DNA of 64,000 bases, taken from the NCBI GenBank assembly GCA_020248905.1, contig JADCGR010000040.1, positions 114,444 to 178,443 on the forward strand, read 5' to 3'. The stretch is from Curvibacter sp. GTDB taxonomy: Bacteria; Pseudomonadota; Gammaproteobacteria; Burkholderiales; Burkholderiaceae_C. The notes below the pieces were generated by a model. That model was not told the origin of the DNA, searched no databases, and saw nothing but the letters and a program-made list of their open reading frames with translations. A program made the translations under genes and the position numbers. Shown here in pieces: positions 25,892-35,054 of this stretch (within the stretch, counting starts at the first letter, position 1; every line of letters begins with the position of its first letter).

Positions 25892-26419
25892 TCAGCGGTA
25901 ACTGATCTCGGCACGACGGTTCTTGGCCCAGACGGCCTCGACATCCCCCGCCACAGCCGGTTTTTCCTTGCCGAAGCTCACCGCCTCGACCTGGCTGTCC
26001 GCCACGCCAAGCAGACCAAGCGCGCGACGCACCGCTTCGGCACGGCGCTGACCCAGCGCCAGGTTGTACTCGCGGCCACCGCGCTCATCCGTGTGCCCCT
26101 CGATCACCACCTTGCGGCTCCTGTCGGCACGAAGATGGCGAGCATGGGCGTCGATCAGGGCCTGGAACTCGGGCTTGATCACGTAGCTGTCGTAATCGAA
26201 GTAAACCACGCGCGGCACGTTGGCAATCGCACCTTGCGCCGCCTTGCCGTCGTCTACCGGCGCGACGGTGTTGGGCGACACGTTGGTGACGGGGGTGCTG
26301 CCGGCAGCGCCCGCGCCGCGCGAGCGGTCATCCACCGGAGCGCTGTCCAGGCTCACGGACGAGCAGCCGGCTATGACCGCCGTGATGGCGCCGAGCAGCA
26401 AGATATTTTTCATCCACAT
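25892..26419 (-). CDS. pal: Peptidoglycan-associated lipoprotein Pal
   Basis: Outer-membrane lipoprotein that binds peptidoglycan and TolB. The 175-residue protein has a lipobox (AVIAGC, cysteine at 19), a serine/proline linker, and an OmpA-like domain with VVYFDYDSYVI and the peptidoglycan-binding GHTDERGGREYNLALGQRRA. AGGAG 7 bases before ATG 26419 decides the start. A stem-loop lies between tolB and this gene. Confidence 0.96.
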   Translation of the reverse strand: MWMKNILLLGAITAVIAGCSSVSLDSAPVDDRSRGAGAAGSTPVTNVSPNTVAPVDDGKAAQGAIANVPRVVYFDYDSYVIKPEFQALIDAHARHLRADRSRKVVIEGHTDERGGREYNLALGQRRAEAVRRALGLLGVADSQVEAVSFGKEKPAVAGDVEAVWAKNRRAEISYR

Positions 26420-26467
26420 TCAGAACTCCTGAGAAATCGAAAACAAAGCGAGAGTTTTTTTCTGGGC

Positions 26468-26502
26468 GTCGGCTCGCACGGCTTTCGTGTGCGCGAACCG
26501 AC
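26468..26502 (-). other. Intercistronic stem-loop between tolB and pal
   Basis: Read leftward, GTCGGTTCGCGCAC (26502-26489) pairs with GTGCGAGCCGAC (26479-26468), allowing a G-T pair and one bulge. It begins two bases after the tolB stop codon. The sequence that follows is A-rich, not T-rich, so it is not a simple terminator on this strand. It could stabilise the tolB mRNA end or mark processing, and may let pal be expressed more than tolB. Confidence 0.5.
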
Positions 26503-26503
26503 C

Positions 26504-27784
26504 CTAGTTGGCCGTCTTCTGGAACGGGCCCCAGTCGGGCTCACGGATATCTCCGCCCTGACCAGCTAGCCGGGCCTTGATTTTGCCATCCAGTGTGGTG
26601 GTCATCAGGGCCTCGCGGTCCTGCTGCTTGGTGGCGTAGAGCAGCAGGCGGCTGTTGGGTGCAAAGCTGGGGTTCTCGTCCGCCGTGGTGTCGGTGAGTG
26701 CCGTGACGGCCCCGGAGGCCAGTTCCATCAAGTGCAGCTTGAAGACACCGTTGACCCGCGAAATATAGGCCAGCCAGCGGCCATCCGGGCTCAGGGCCGG
26801 CGAAATGTTGTAGGAGCCGGTAAACGTGACGCGCTCCGCGTTGCCGCCTGCAACCGGCATGCGATAAATCTGCGGGCTGCCGCCGCGGTCGCTCACAAAG
26901 TAGATGTGCCGGCCATCAGGCGAGAAGGTGGGCTCGGTGTCGATGCTCGACGACTGCGTGAGGCGGCGCGGCTCGGCACCGGGCGTGGTAACGTCCAGCA
27001 AGTAGAGCTGCGAGCCACCGTCGCGGCTCAGCGTAACCGCCAGACTGCGCCCGTCCGGGGCCCATGCAGGCGCGCTGTTGGAGCCACGGAAGTTCGCCAC
27101 CAGCCGGCGCTTGCCGCTGCCCACATCATGCACGTAGACCACGGGCTTGCGCGCCTCGAACGAGACATAGGCAAGCTGCCGGCCGTCCGACGACCAGCTC
27201 GGGGAAATGATGGGTTCGGGGCTGGTCAGCGCGGGCTGGGCGCCCTCGCCGTCGGCATCGGCCACCCACAGGTGGAAACGCTGCTCCGCGCGCGTCACGT
27301 AAGCAATGCGGGTGGAGAAGATGCCACGCTCACCCGTGAGCTTCTGGTAGACAAAGTCCGCGATGCGATGCGCCGCCAGACGCAGGTCGGCCTGGGTGAC
27401 GGCGTAGCTCTCGCCGCCAAGATCCTTGCCGCCCACCACGTCCCAGAGACGGAAGCGCACGTCGAAGCGCCCGTCGGCCAGGCGCGCCACGCTGCCGGCC
27501 AGCAGGGAATCCGCGCCTGCCTGCCGCCAAGGCGCCAAGTCGGGCCGGGCGTTCTCATCCAGCGGCGCGGCACGGCTCGCCACGCTGCGAAACTGCCCGC
27601 TCCGCTCCAGATCTGCCTGAACAATGGCGCTGATCTTCTGGGGCGATGCGTCCTCGCCGCGAAAGCCGGCGATGGCGATGGGTAACTGAGTAAGACCCAC
27701 GCCGGAAACCTCGACGCGGAACTGGGCCTGGGCAAAGCTCGCCACCACTAGCAGCCAAAAACATAAAAGGACTCGTCTGATCAT
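26504..27784 (-). CDS. tolB: Tol-Pal system protein TolB
   Basis: Periplasmic component of the Tol-Pal system that connects TolA and Pal during envelope constriction. The protein of about 426 residues has a signal peptide ending AQAQ, an N-terminal alpha/beta domain, and a C-terminal six-bladed beta-propeller with WD-like repeats such as SPSWSSDGRQLAYVS, TFSPDGRHIYFVSD and ALSPDGRWLAYIS. ATG 27784 or 27793 can be the start. Immediately upstream lie glycosyltransferases, not the usual tolQ, tolR and tolA. Confidence 0.95.
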   Translation of the reverse strand: MIRRVLLCFWLLVVASFAQAQFRVEVSGVGLTQLPIAIAGFRGEDASPQKISAIVQADLERSGQFRSVASRAAPLDENARPDLAPWRQAGADSLLAGSVARLADGRFDVRFRLWDVVGGKDLGGESYAVTQADLRLAAHRIADFVYQKLTGERGIFSTRIAYVTRAEQRFHLWVADADGEGAQPALTSPEPIISPSWSSDGRQLAYVSFEARKPVVYVHDVGSGKRRLVANFRGSNSAPAWAPDGRSLAVTLSRDGGSQLYLLDVTTPGAEPRRLTQSSSIDTEPTFSPDGRHIYFVSDRGGSPQIYRMPVAGGNAERVTFTGSYNISPALSPDGRWLAYISRVNGVFKLHLMELASGAVTALTDTTADENPSFAPNSRLLLYATKQQDREALMTTTLDGKIKARLAGQGGDIREPDWGPFQKTAN

Positions 27785-27817
27785 GATTGGCATTATCCCA
27801 GCGTTGATACCCCGCAG

Positions 27818-28675
27818 TTAACTTATCCGAGTGATCTGGACATCATCATTCGGCCGGGACTGCGAGTAGCCACTGGCCGCACGCACTATATCGGTCGACA
27901 CGCGCTCCCGCACCGTACGTGCGTTCAGAGACTCTTGGTCGCGCGGGGCCTCCTTGTGCCAAAGGTGATAAACCTCAGTGGCGCAAAATCCGTTCTTGCG
28001 CGCCACGCCCGCATGGTGGAGACGCAGAACAAAGTCCGCATCCTCATGCCCCCAGCCGACAAAGGACTCGTCAAATCCGTCCACCGTCTCGAAATCTCGC
28101 CGCCACACCCCCATATTGCAGCTGCGAATGCCCTTCCAGCAGAAATCACGCCGGACACGTCCGCCCCAGTCGGGTAGGCGCAATAACTGCGTCAACTTGC
28201 TCGCGTGACCACGCATCCGCTGGTCGATCCAGTAGAGGGCACTGCGACCGAAAACCTGCTCCTGACCAGCTACGGCGCGGCCCGTCAGCGCAGGCGAAAG
28301 CAACACGCGGCTGCCATTGACGAAATGCCCAGCCGCCGCGAGTTGCTTATGGCGTGAAATGAAATCAAACTCAGGCACGCAGTCGCCGTCCAGGAATACC
28401 AGGTAGTCGCCTCGCGCCGCAGCCACGCCTCGGTTGCGCACTTTGGACGCCGTAAAGCCCACATCCGGGTGCCAGACATGCACCAGCTTCAGGCGGCGCG
28501 CCACGGGCGCCTCGAGCAGGGCACGTTGATGTTCGAGGCGCGAGCCGTCATCGGCAACAACAACTTCGAAGCTTGAGTCTGACTGGCTAGCTAACCCAGC
28601 CAGCACTACCAAGAGTGCATCGCTCCGGTTGTATGTCGTAATGACAACAGTAACTGATACGGGTGGAGCGATCAT
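27818..28675 (-). CDS. Family 2 glycosyltransferase with galactosyltransferase-like C-terminus
   Basis: Predicted inverting glycosyltransferase of 285 residues. The GT-A fold is visible: opening VTVVITTYNRSDAL, VVADDGS for nucleotide binding, YLVFLDGDCVPE as the DxD-like metal motif, and SCNMGVWRRDFETVDGFDES with GWGHEDADF, as in galactosyltransferase C-terminal domains (Glyco_transf_7C). It probably adds a sugar to the LPS core or O-antigen. It ends only 34 bases before tolB and is preceded by the WaaE-like gene by 6 bases. Confidence 0.85.
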   Translation of the reverse strand: MIAPPVSVTVVITTYNRSDALLVVLAGLASQSDSSFEVVVADDGSRLEHQRALLEAPVARRLKLVHVWHPDVGFTASKVRNRGVAAARGDYLVFLDGDCVPEFDFISRHKQLAAAGHFVNGSRVLLSPALTGRAVAGQEQVFGRSALYWIDQRMRGHASKLTQLLRLPDWGGRVRRDFCWKGIRSCNMGVWRRDFETVDGFDESFVGWGHEDADFVLRLHHAGVARKNGFCATEVYHLWHKEAPRDQESLNARTVRERVSTDIVRAASGYSQSRPNDDVQITRIS

Positions 28676-28681
28676 CTTTTT

Positions 28682-29479
28682 TCAACGACCATCTTTCGGG
28701 CCAGTATCCAACGAATTTTTCGTGGCACTGATCCGCCCCATACAGTAAAGGACGAAGTACTTCCCAAAAGCCCCTTGCGCCTGCAGCGCGCATACCGCAA
28801 AGCCCATCGCACCGTCGAGGAAGCCGAGCCGGAAAAAATAACTGCGCACGAAGGCTACAACGGCGGCTGCCGTAGCCCGGAACACTCCAGCACGTTGTCC
28901 CGCCTGATAGCGCTGTAGGGCCCAAGCTTGGCTGTACTGCTCCAGCTTACGTAAATAATGCGTAGGCGTTGGAAAACTGTAATGCAGCAAGCGGCTACGA
29001 AGTCGGCCCGTTTGCCCGGGGGCAAGCAACAATCGTTCGTGAACGAGGTCTTGGCTGAACTGAGCTGATTCCCTGCGAAACAGGCGCATCACATAGTCTG
29101 GGGTCCAGCCACAGTGGTGGATCCACTGGCCACAGAACTGGGTGAGGCGCGGAATCTCCCAGGCCTGCGTCGCGCCGTCCTGCCGCACCACGGCTTCGAT
29201 CTCCACCTGCAACTCGGGCGTGACACGCTCGTCCGCGTCGAGCGAGAGCACCCAGGGATGGCTGGCCAGCGCCAGCGCGCGGTTTTTCTGCGGCCCGAAA
29301 CCGGGCCAGTCTGGCGTCACCTCCACCCGGGCGCCGAGCCGACGTGCGATCTCCACCGTCTCGTCCGTGCTGCCCGAATCCACCACCACGATCTCATCGG
29401 CGAAGGCCACCGACCGAAGGCAGGCCTCGATGTTGGAGGCCTCGTTCTTGGTGATGAGGATGATGGAAAGACGGCTCAA
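28682..29479 (-). CDS. WaaE/KdtX-like LPS core glycosyltransferase (GT2)
   Basis: The protein of about 265 residues opens SRLSIILITKNEASNIEACL, has VVVDSGSTDETVEIA and LSLDADERVTPEL, then the WHH-CGW-like region (QWIHHCGWTPDYVMRLFRR) characteristic of WaaE/KdtX beta-glucosyltransferases acting on heptose I of LPS inner core. No ATG fits: TTG 29479 is the best start, as the in-frame sequence upstream looks non-coding and overlaps the divergent msbA region. C-terminal hydrophobic segments (about 200-245) suggest membrane contact. Confidence 0.8.
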   Translation of the reverse strand: MSRLSIILITKNEASNIEACLRSVAFADEIVVVDSGSTDETVEIARRLGARVEVTPDWPGFGPQKNRALALASHPWVLSLDADERVTPELQVEIEAVVRQDGATQAWEIPRLTQFCGQWIHHCGWTPDYVMRLFRRESAQFSQDLVHERLLLAPGQTGRLRSRLLHYSFPTPTHYLRKLEQYSQAWALQRYQAGQRAGVFRATAAAVVAFVRSYFFRLGFLDGAMGFAVCALQAQGAFGKYFVLYCMGRISATKNSLDTGPKDGR

Positions 29480-29744
29480 GGTGAGTGCGGCAATGTAGGT
29501 CAGGCCATGGGTCTGCGGCCGGGCGAACGACGATCGAAATGCGCGGCAAACGCGCCCAACGCAACGCGCGTCCAGCGGGGGGATCATACCTTCCTGAGCC
29601 CGGCAGGAAGCCGCCGGACGCCCCCGCGACGCGCGGGCGCCAGCGTCGGTTGGGTTAGACTCCAGACGCTGTCGCGCAAGCCCGCAGCCGTCGCAGCCAA
29701 CCACCGTAAAGCTCGCCGCCCGTCGCCGGCCTGATCGGCACTTC

Positions 29745-31493
29745 ATGACACAGACCCCGCCCCCCATCGCCAGCAGCCGCGCGCTCTATTTCCGACTGCT
29801 CGCCTACGTCAGGCCCTACTGGAAGGTCTTCGCACTGGCCATCGTGGGCATGCTCGGGACAGCCGCCACGGAGCCTGTTTTCCCTGCGCTCATGAAGTAC
29901 CTGCTGGACAAGGGCTTCCAGACGGCGGACCCCAGGCTGGTGTGGGCCATCCCCCTGGGCATCGTGCTGCTGTTTGTCGTGCGGGGCATTTTTTCCTACT
30001 GCACCCACTACCTCATGTCGTGGATCTCGGTGCGCCTGGTGACAGACCTGCGGCACGAGCTCTTCGCCAAGGTACTGAACCAGCCCGTGCACTACTTCCA
30101 CGAGCAGTCATCGGCGAAGTTGATCTCTCGCATCGTCATGGATGTCGATAACGTGAACGAGGCAGCCACCAACATGCTGGTTTCCCTGCTGCGCGAATCG
30201 CTGACGATCGTCGCACTGCTCGCCTATCTGCTCTACCTGGACTGGAAACTCACGTTGGTCACGCTGGTGACCGCACCGGTGATCGCCTTCATCATCAAGG
30301 CTTTCAGCGCCCGGCTGAGGCGTGCCAGCCGCGACGGTCTCGAGTCGTACCGCCAGATGTCCTATGCGATCGAGGAAACCGTCGAAGCGCAAAAGGTCAT
30401 CAAGATCTTTGGAGGCCAGTCGCAGCAGACGGTCAAGTTTCATCAGGCGACGGACAACTTCCGTCGCTCCAAGATGCGCTGGTCCATCGCGGCCGCGGCG
30501 ATCACCCCGATCACCCATCTCGCGGCCTCCATCGCCGTCGCCATCATCATCTTTTCGGCGCTGAGCCAGACGACGGGCCAGGCCGGCGCGTCTGCCGGGG
30601 GCTTCATCTCCTTCATCACGGCCATGCTGCTCCTGATCTCACCCATCAAGCAGCTCACATCGATCTCTCCGACCATCCAGCGGGGGCTGGCCGGTTGCGA
30701 GAGCATCTTCAGCATCCTGGACACCCCGGCCGAGCCCGATCCCGGCCAGCGCCAGTTGGGTCATGCACGCGGGGTGATTGAATTCGATCGGGTGAGCTTT
30801 TCGTACCCCGGCGCCGAGCGCCCGGCCCTGCAAGACATCAGCTTTCGCGCCGCCGAGGGCCAGACCGTGGCGCTCGTGGGCGCCTCTGGCGGCGGCAAGA
30901 CGACCATCAGCGCCCTGATCCCACGCTTCTATAGCCCCGGCTCGGGCCGCATCCTGATTGACGGCATCGACATTCAGGAACTGCAGCGCGCCAGCTTGCG
31001 GCAGAACATCGCCCTGGTCAGCCAGGACATCGTGCTGTTCAACGACACGGTCGAGGCCAACATTGCTTTCGGCGCCCGCCACACGCCCCGTGCGGAGATC
31101 ATTGCGGCGGCCAAGGCCGCCAACGCCTGGGATTTCATCGAGCAGTTACCGGACGGCCTCGACACCCCCATCGGCGAGAAGGGCGGTCGCCTCTCCGGCG
31201 GGCAGCGCCAGCGAATTGCGATCGCCCGCGCCCTGCTCAAGAACGCGCCCATCCTGATCCTGGACGAAGCCACCTCGGCGCTGGACGCCGAGTCCGAGCG
31301 GCAGGTTCAGGCGGCCCTGACCACCCTCATGAAAGGGCGTACAACGCTGGTGATCGCCCACCGGCTGAGCACCGTCGAGCACGCGGACCAGATCCTCGCA
31401 CTCGACCAGGGGCGGATCGTCGAGCGCGGCACGCACGCCGAGTTGATCGCCTTGGGCGGCTACTACGCCAGCCTGAACCGCATGCAGACATGA
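29745..31493 (+). CDS. msbA: Lipid A export ATP-binding/permease protein MsbA
   Basis: Homodimeric ABC exporter that flips lipid A-core across the inner membrane. The 582-residue protein has six transmembrane segments in residues 15-310, then an ATPase domain with Walker A GASGGGKTT (about 380), Q-loop SQDIVLF, signature LSGGQRQR, Walker B ILILDEATSALD and the H-loop AHRLS. Length and order match MsbA. It overlaps the following deacetylase gene by four bases (ATGA), and heads the rightward polysaccharide block. Confidence 0.94.
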   Translation: MTQTPPPIASSRALYFRLLAYVRPYWKVFALAIVGMLGTAATEPVFPALMKYLLDKGFQTADPRLVWAIPLGIVLLFVVRGIFSYCTHYLMSWISVRLVTDLRHELFAKVLNQPVHYFHEQSSAKLISRIVMDVDNVNEAATNMLVSLLRESLTIVALLAYLLYLDWKLTLVTLVTAPVIAFIIKAFSARLRRASRDGLESYRQMSYAIEETVEAQKVIKIFGGQSQQTVKFHQATDNFRRSKMRWSIAAAAITPITHLAASIAVAIIIFSALSQTTGQAGASAGGFISFITAMLLLISPIKQLTSISPTIQRGLAGCESIFSILDTPAEPDPGQRQLGHARGVIEFDRVSFSYPGAERPALQDISFRAAEGQTVALVGASGGGKTTISALIPRFYSPGSGRILIDGIDIQELQRASLRQNIALVSQDIVLFNDTVEANIAFGARHTPRAEIIAAAKAANAWDFIEQLPDGLDTPIGEKGGRLSGGQRQRIAIARALLKNAPILILDEATSALDAESERQVQAALTTLMKGRTTLVIAHRLSTVEHADQILALDQGRIVERGTHAELIALGGYYASLNRMQT

Positions 31494-32212
31494 GCCGCCC
31501 GATCCCCATTCTCATGTACCACCAGGTTGACGCCCCGCCGCCGCGCGGCACGCCCCTGCGCGGTCTCGTGGTTTCGCCCGAGTCGTTCTCCCGACAGATG
31601 GGGCTGTTGCGTCTGCTGGGCTACCGCGGCCTCTCCCTGCGCGACCTCGAACCCTACCTCGCCGGCGAACGGCAAGGCAAGGTCGTCGGGATCACGTTTG
31701 ACGACGGCTACCGCAACAACCTGACCCACGCACTCCCCGCCCTGCAGCGGCATGGCCACACGGCCACCTGCTATGCCGTGAGTGGGCAGTTCGGCGGACG
31801 CAATATCTGGGACGAGGGCCTGGTCGCGCAGACGCCGCTGATGACACAAGCCGAGTGGCAGAGGTGGCGGGACGCTGGCATGGACATAGGCTCTCACACC
31901 CGAAGCCATGCCAGCCTGCCTGACCTCGATGGCCCTGCCGCGCGCGAAGAAATCGAGGGCTCGCGACGTGACCTCGAACAGGCCCTGGGCTGCGAGGTCC
32001 GCCACTTCTGCTATCCCTATGGCCGCCACACACCGGAACACGCAGCCATGGCGCGCGCAGCAGGTTACCGCACGGCCACCACCACCCAACGCGGGCGCGT
32101 GCAACCCGGCGAAGACCCCTATACCCTGAGGCGCATCATGGTGGCTTGCTCGACCAATCTGGTGCTGTTTGCAGCCAAGGTGCTGACCGGCTACGAAGAC
32201 CGCCGCCGATGA
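31490..32212 (+). CDS. Polysaccharide deacetylase family protein
   Basis: NodB-type (carbohydrate esterase 4) deacetylase of 240 residues. It has the first metal motif ITFDDGYRNN (about residue 66), the second MDIGSHTRSHASL (about 128) with both metal histidines, and a later FCYPYGRHTPEH. No signal peptide, so it probably works in the cytoplasm on a lipid-linked or nucleotide sugar, or on an LPS intermediate. Its start overlaps msbA by four bases and its end overlaps the next gene in the same way, indicating one transcription unit. Confidence 0.88.
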   Translation: MSRPIPILMYHQVDAPPPRGTPLRGLVVSPESFSRQMGLLRLLGYRGLSLRDLEPYLAGERQGKVVGITFDDGYRNNLTHALPALQRHGHTATCYAVSGQFGGRNIWDEGLVAQTPLMTQAEWQRWRDAGMDIGSHTRSHASLPDLDGPAAREEIEGSRRDLEQALGCEVRHFCYPYGRHTPEHAAMARAAGYRTATTTQRGRVQPGEDPYTLRRIMVACSTNLVLFAAKVLTGYEDRRR

Positions 32213-33096
32213 AGCCCTTCGCGCTTTACTGCAAAAGCTACCGCACCGACCTGCGCCGTGTGCAGCGGCTCGCTGAATCGGTGCGCGCGCACAACGTGGA
32301 CCAGTTGCCGTTCTACGTGTCAGTCCCGCGTGCAGACCTGCCACTGTTCCGTGAGCATCTGGGCGCGCTTCCTCTGGTGCTGCTGGCCGATGAAGACATC
32401 CTGCAGGCCTGCCGCCCCGGGCTCGCCGAGCGCGTGGCGGGCATGCCCGGCTACCTGGCACAGCAGGTGGTGAAATCCGAGTTCTGGCGACTCGGCCATG
32501 CCCGGGCCTATCTTTGCCTCGACTCCGACGCATTCTTCATCCGTCCGATCCGGCAGGATGACTTCATCGCGGCCGATGGCGGCCCCTACACCATGCTCGA
32601 CGAGGCACACGATCTGCTCGAAGATGCGCTTGCCCACCAGCGTCAGCGCGTGATCGATGCTTTCGTGCGCGAAGCCGATCTGGTGCAAGGCCTCTTTGGT
32701 CGGCAGGGCCGACGCTACAGTTTCGGCCCCTTCCCCCTGGTCTGGCACCGCGATGTCTGGCAAAGCCTGGACGAGCGCTATCTGCAACCCCGCGGCATGA
32801 CCCTGGCCGACGCCATTCAACAGGCGCCCATCGAATCACGCTGGTACGGCGAGGCCCTGCTGGCATGGCAGGCGGTGCCGCTGCGTCCTTGCCAGGCCAT
32901 GTTCAAGGTGTACCACTACGCCTGGCAGTACGACCGCGACCAACGCAAAGGCATCACCCGGGAGCAGCTCTCGCAGCTTTACTGTGGCGTCATTCACCAG
33001 TCCGCATGGGAGCGGGAGCTGGACTGGCCCCGGGAAGGGGGCTCGCTGCTATCCCGCACGGGGCGCAGGCTGCGACGCGCCCTCGGCCGGATCTGA
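32209..33096 (+). CDS. DUF6492-type putative glycosyltransferase
   Basis: A 295-residue cytoplasmic protein opening MKPFALYCKSYRTDLRRVQR. A segment YLCLDSDAFFIRPI resembles the metal-binding DxD of GT-A enzymes, and the KSEFWRLGHARA helix before it is family-typical. I assign it to DUF6492 by pattern; a sugar transferase role is inferred from DxD and location. It overlaps the deacetylase by four bases. An 84-base gap follows, with no clear terminator. Confidence 0.65.
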   Translation: MKPFALYCKSYRTDLRRVQRLAESVRAHNVDQLPFYVSVPRADLPLFREHLGALPLVLLADEDILQACRPGLAERVAGMPGYLAQQVVKSEFWRLGHARAYLCLDSDAFFIRPIRQDDFIAADGGPYTMLDEAHDLLEDALAHQRQRVIDAFVREADLVQGLFGRQGRRYSFGPFPLVWHRDVWQSLDERYLQPRGMTLADAIQQAPIESRWYGEALLAWQAVPLRPCQAMFKVYHYAWQYDRDQRKGITREQLSQLYCGVIHQSAWERELDWPREGGSLLSRTGRRLRRALGRI

Positions 33097-33180
33097 CCCG
33101 AGGCCGTCCACCCGGTCCGTCGGGTCGAGCCGGGGGAAGCGCCGATACACTCGCATCCACATCGCTTTTCGGAGAACCTC

Positions 33181-34104
33181 ATGAGCAAGCCCAAGTTGAA
33201 GCTCGACTTCACCGACTTCAACGGAATCAACAAGGTCGACAACTGGTTCACCCGCATTCTCGCGCGCGATTTCACGATTGAAATCTCTGACCGTCCCGAC
33301 CTGTTGATCTTCCAGGACGGCGGACACCTGAACCGGCTCTACACCTGCAAAAAGCTTTTCTGGACGGGCGAGTCACTGTTCCCAGATTGGAGTCGCACCG
33401 ATTACGCGCTGACCTGCCACTACATCGACGACCCCCGTCACCTGCGCTTCCCGTATTACGTCTGGGGCAGTGAGTCCACGGCGCAGGACCTGATCAAGCA
33501 GCCGGGCGAGGCCGACCGCATCGCGGGCACACGCAACAAGTTTTGCTCAGCCGTCGTCTCCAACGCCAACCCCAAGCGCACGGCCGAGCGCATTGAATTC
33601 TTCAAGAAACTCAATGCGGTCAAGGAGATCGGTTCGGGCGGCCGCTTCATGAACAACGTCGGCAACATCGGTTTGGGCGGTCAGGCCAAGCATCGGTTCA
33701 TCAGCCAGTACAAGTTCAACCTTTGCTACGAAAACACGTCGCTGCCCGGGTACACCACAGAGAAGCTCACCGAGGCCATGTGGGCCCGCTGCATCCCCAT
33801 CTACTGGGGCAATGTGCGTGTGGGCGAGGATTTCAACACCAAGTCCATGCTCTACCGCAACGACTACCCGGACGACGAGAGCTTCATCCAGCGCATCCTC
33901 GAGGTAGACGCCAACGAGGACCTCTACCGGTCCATCCTCAGCGAGCCCTACTTCCACAACAACGTCCCGAACGAGTACTACAGCGAAGACCGATTGCTCG
34001 CCTTCTTTCACCGCATCCTCGACGACGACAAGAAACCCGTCAGCCAGGAAAAGAAGATCTGGCATCTGGGTCGATGGAAACTGGCGAAGCGCCAGCACTT
34101 TTGA
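33181..34104 (+). CDS. GT10-family alpha-1,3-fucosyltransferase-like protein
   Basis: The 307-residue protein carries the GT10 C-terminal signature: YKFNLCYENTSLPGYTTEKL followed by EAMWARCIPIYWGN. This segment binds GDP-fucose in bacterial FucT enzymes such as those making Lewis antigens. The N-terminal acceptor domain is shorter than in eukaryotic enzymes, with no membrane anchor; a C-terminal basic stretch (KKIWHLGRWKLAKRQ) may touch the membrane. GDP-fucose could come from gmd-fcl at 58-60 kb. Linkage and acceptor are not predictable from sequence. Confidence 0.85.
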   Translation: MSKPKLKLDFTDFNGINKVDNWFTRILARDFTIEISDRPDLLIFQDGGHLNRLYTCKKLFWTGESLFPDWSRTDYALTCHYIDDPRHLRFPYYVWGSESTAQDLIKQPGEADRIAGTRNKFCSAVVSNANPKRTAERIEFFKKLNAVKEIGSGGRFMNNVGNIGLGGQAKHRFISQYKFNLCYENTSLPGYTTEKLTEAMWARCIPIYWGNVRVGEDFNTKSMLYRNDYPDDESFIQRILEVDANEDLYRSILSEPYFHNNVPNEYYSEDRLLAFFHRILDDDKKPVSQEKKIWHLGRWKLAKRQHF

Positions 34105-34112
34105 GCGCAACC

Positions 34113-35054
34113 ATGAACGCTGCGGCGACAGATCACTCCGTGCCCAGCCTGCACATCTTCATCCTGTGCCACAACCGGCCGGACGATGCGCGGCAGGCCA
34201 TCGCCTCGGTCCTGGCCCAGACTGACTCCCACTACGCGCTCACCATCTCCGACAACTCCAGCGACGACCGGGTCGCGCAGATGGTGCATCAGCACTTCCC
34301 GGCCATCGATTACGTCCGTCGCGTCCCCATGCTCACCGTGCAGCAACATATCAACCGCTGTGTCGATGACGCGCAACACAGCGACTACTTCTGCCTGTTC
34401 CACGATGACGACCTGATGGACCCCAGCTACGTTGCGGCCATGAGGGCCGCTGCCAAGGCCCACCCTCTCGCCATTGCAATCGGCTGTAACGCACGCATCG
34501 AAGCCTCGGGAGTCATCGAGGCGCGGCTCTTCTTCCAGGGTCGGCACGCGCAAGAGCGCATCCGCAGCGCACGGGATCTGACCTATCGCTACTACGCGCG
34601 CGCGCAGTCCGGCTTTGCCCCCTTCCCAGGTTATGTCTACAACTGCGCCCTGGTCAGCACGGAGCGCCTGCCGCTGGACGGCGGCAAGTATGTCGACGCA
34701 ACGTGGCTAATCTCGCTTGCCGAGCGTGGCGAGATCGTCTGGCTGCGCGATCCGTTGATGACCTATCGCCTTCATGGCGGCAACGATGGTCTGAAGGAAT
34801 CCCGCAAAGACCGGCTGCGCGCCATGGCGCAGCTCAAGCGCAACCGAAGCCGGTGGGGCAAGGGTCTGATCGAGGACTACCGTTGCTCCTTCATCTACAA
34901 ACCTCTGCTGCGCGGGGCAGCGCCATCCAGCCCTGCGCGGCGCCAGCTTGCCGCGGCCTTCCTGCGCCGCTACCGCTGGGCGCGCTACCTGCGGCTCGAC
35001 ACGTACCGCTCCCTGCTGCGTCGTGCTCTCGTCAAATGGGCAAGACAGCCATGA
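34113..35054 (+). CDS. Family 2 glycosyltransferase
   Basis: The 313-residue protein has the GT-A pattern LHIFILCHNRPDDARQAI, then ISDNSSDD and CLFHDDDLMDPSY (DxD). The C-terminal 100 residues are basic and unusual for the family (YRCSFIYKPLLRG, then RRYRWARYLRLDTYRSLLRR). ATG 34113 begins 8 bases after the GT10 gene. An open frame upstream of this ATG is a shadow of the GT10 gene. Its stop overlaps the next gene (ATGA). Confidence 0.85.
   Translation: MNAAATDHSVPSLHIFILCHNRPDDARQAIASVLAQTDSHYALTISDNSSDDRVAQMVHQHFPAIDYVRRVPMLTVQQHINRCVDDAQHSDYFCLFHDDDLMDPSYVAAMRAAAKAHPLAIAIGCNARIEASGVIEARLFFQGRHAQERIRSARDLTYRYYARAQSGFAPFPGYVYNCALVSTERLPLDGGKYVDATWLISLAERGEIVWLRDPLMTYRLHGGNDGLKESRKDRLRAMAQLKRNRSRWGKGLIEDYRCSFIYKPLLRGAAPSSPARRQLAAAFLRRYRWARYLRLDTYRSLLRRALVKWARQP

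Noticed and set aside
33723..34112. Upstream extension of the GT2 gene at 34113
   Set aside because: It is the shadow of the GT10 gene; the GT-A fold begins after ATG 34113.
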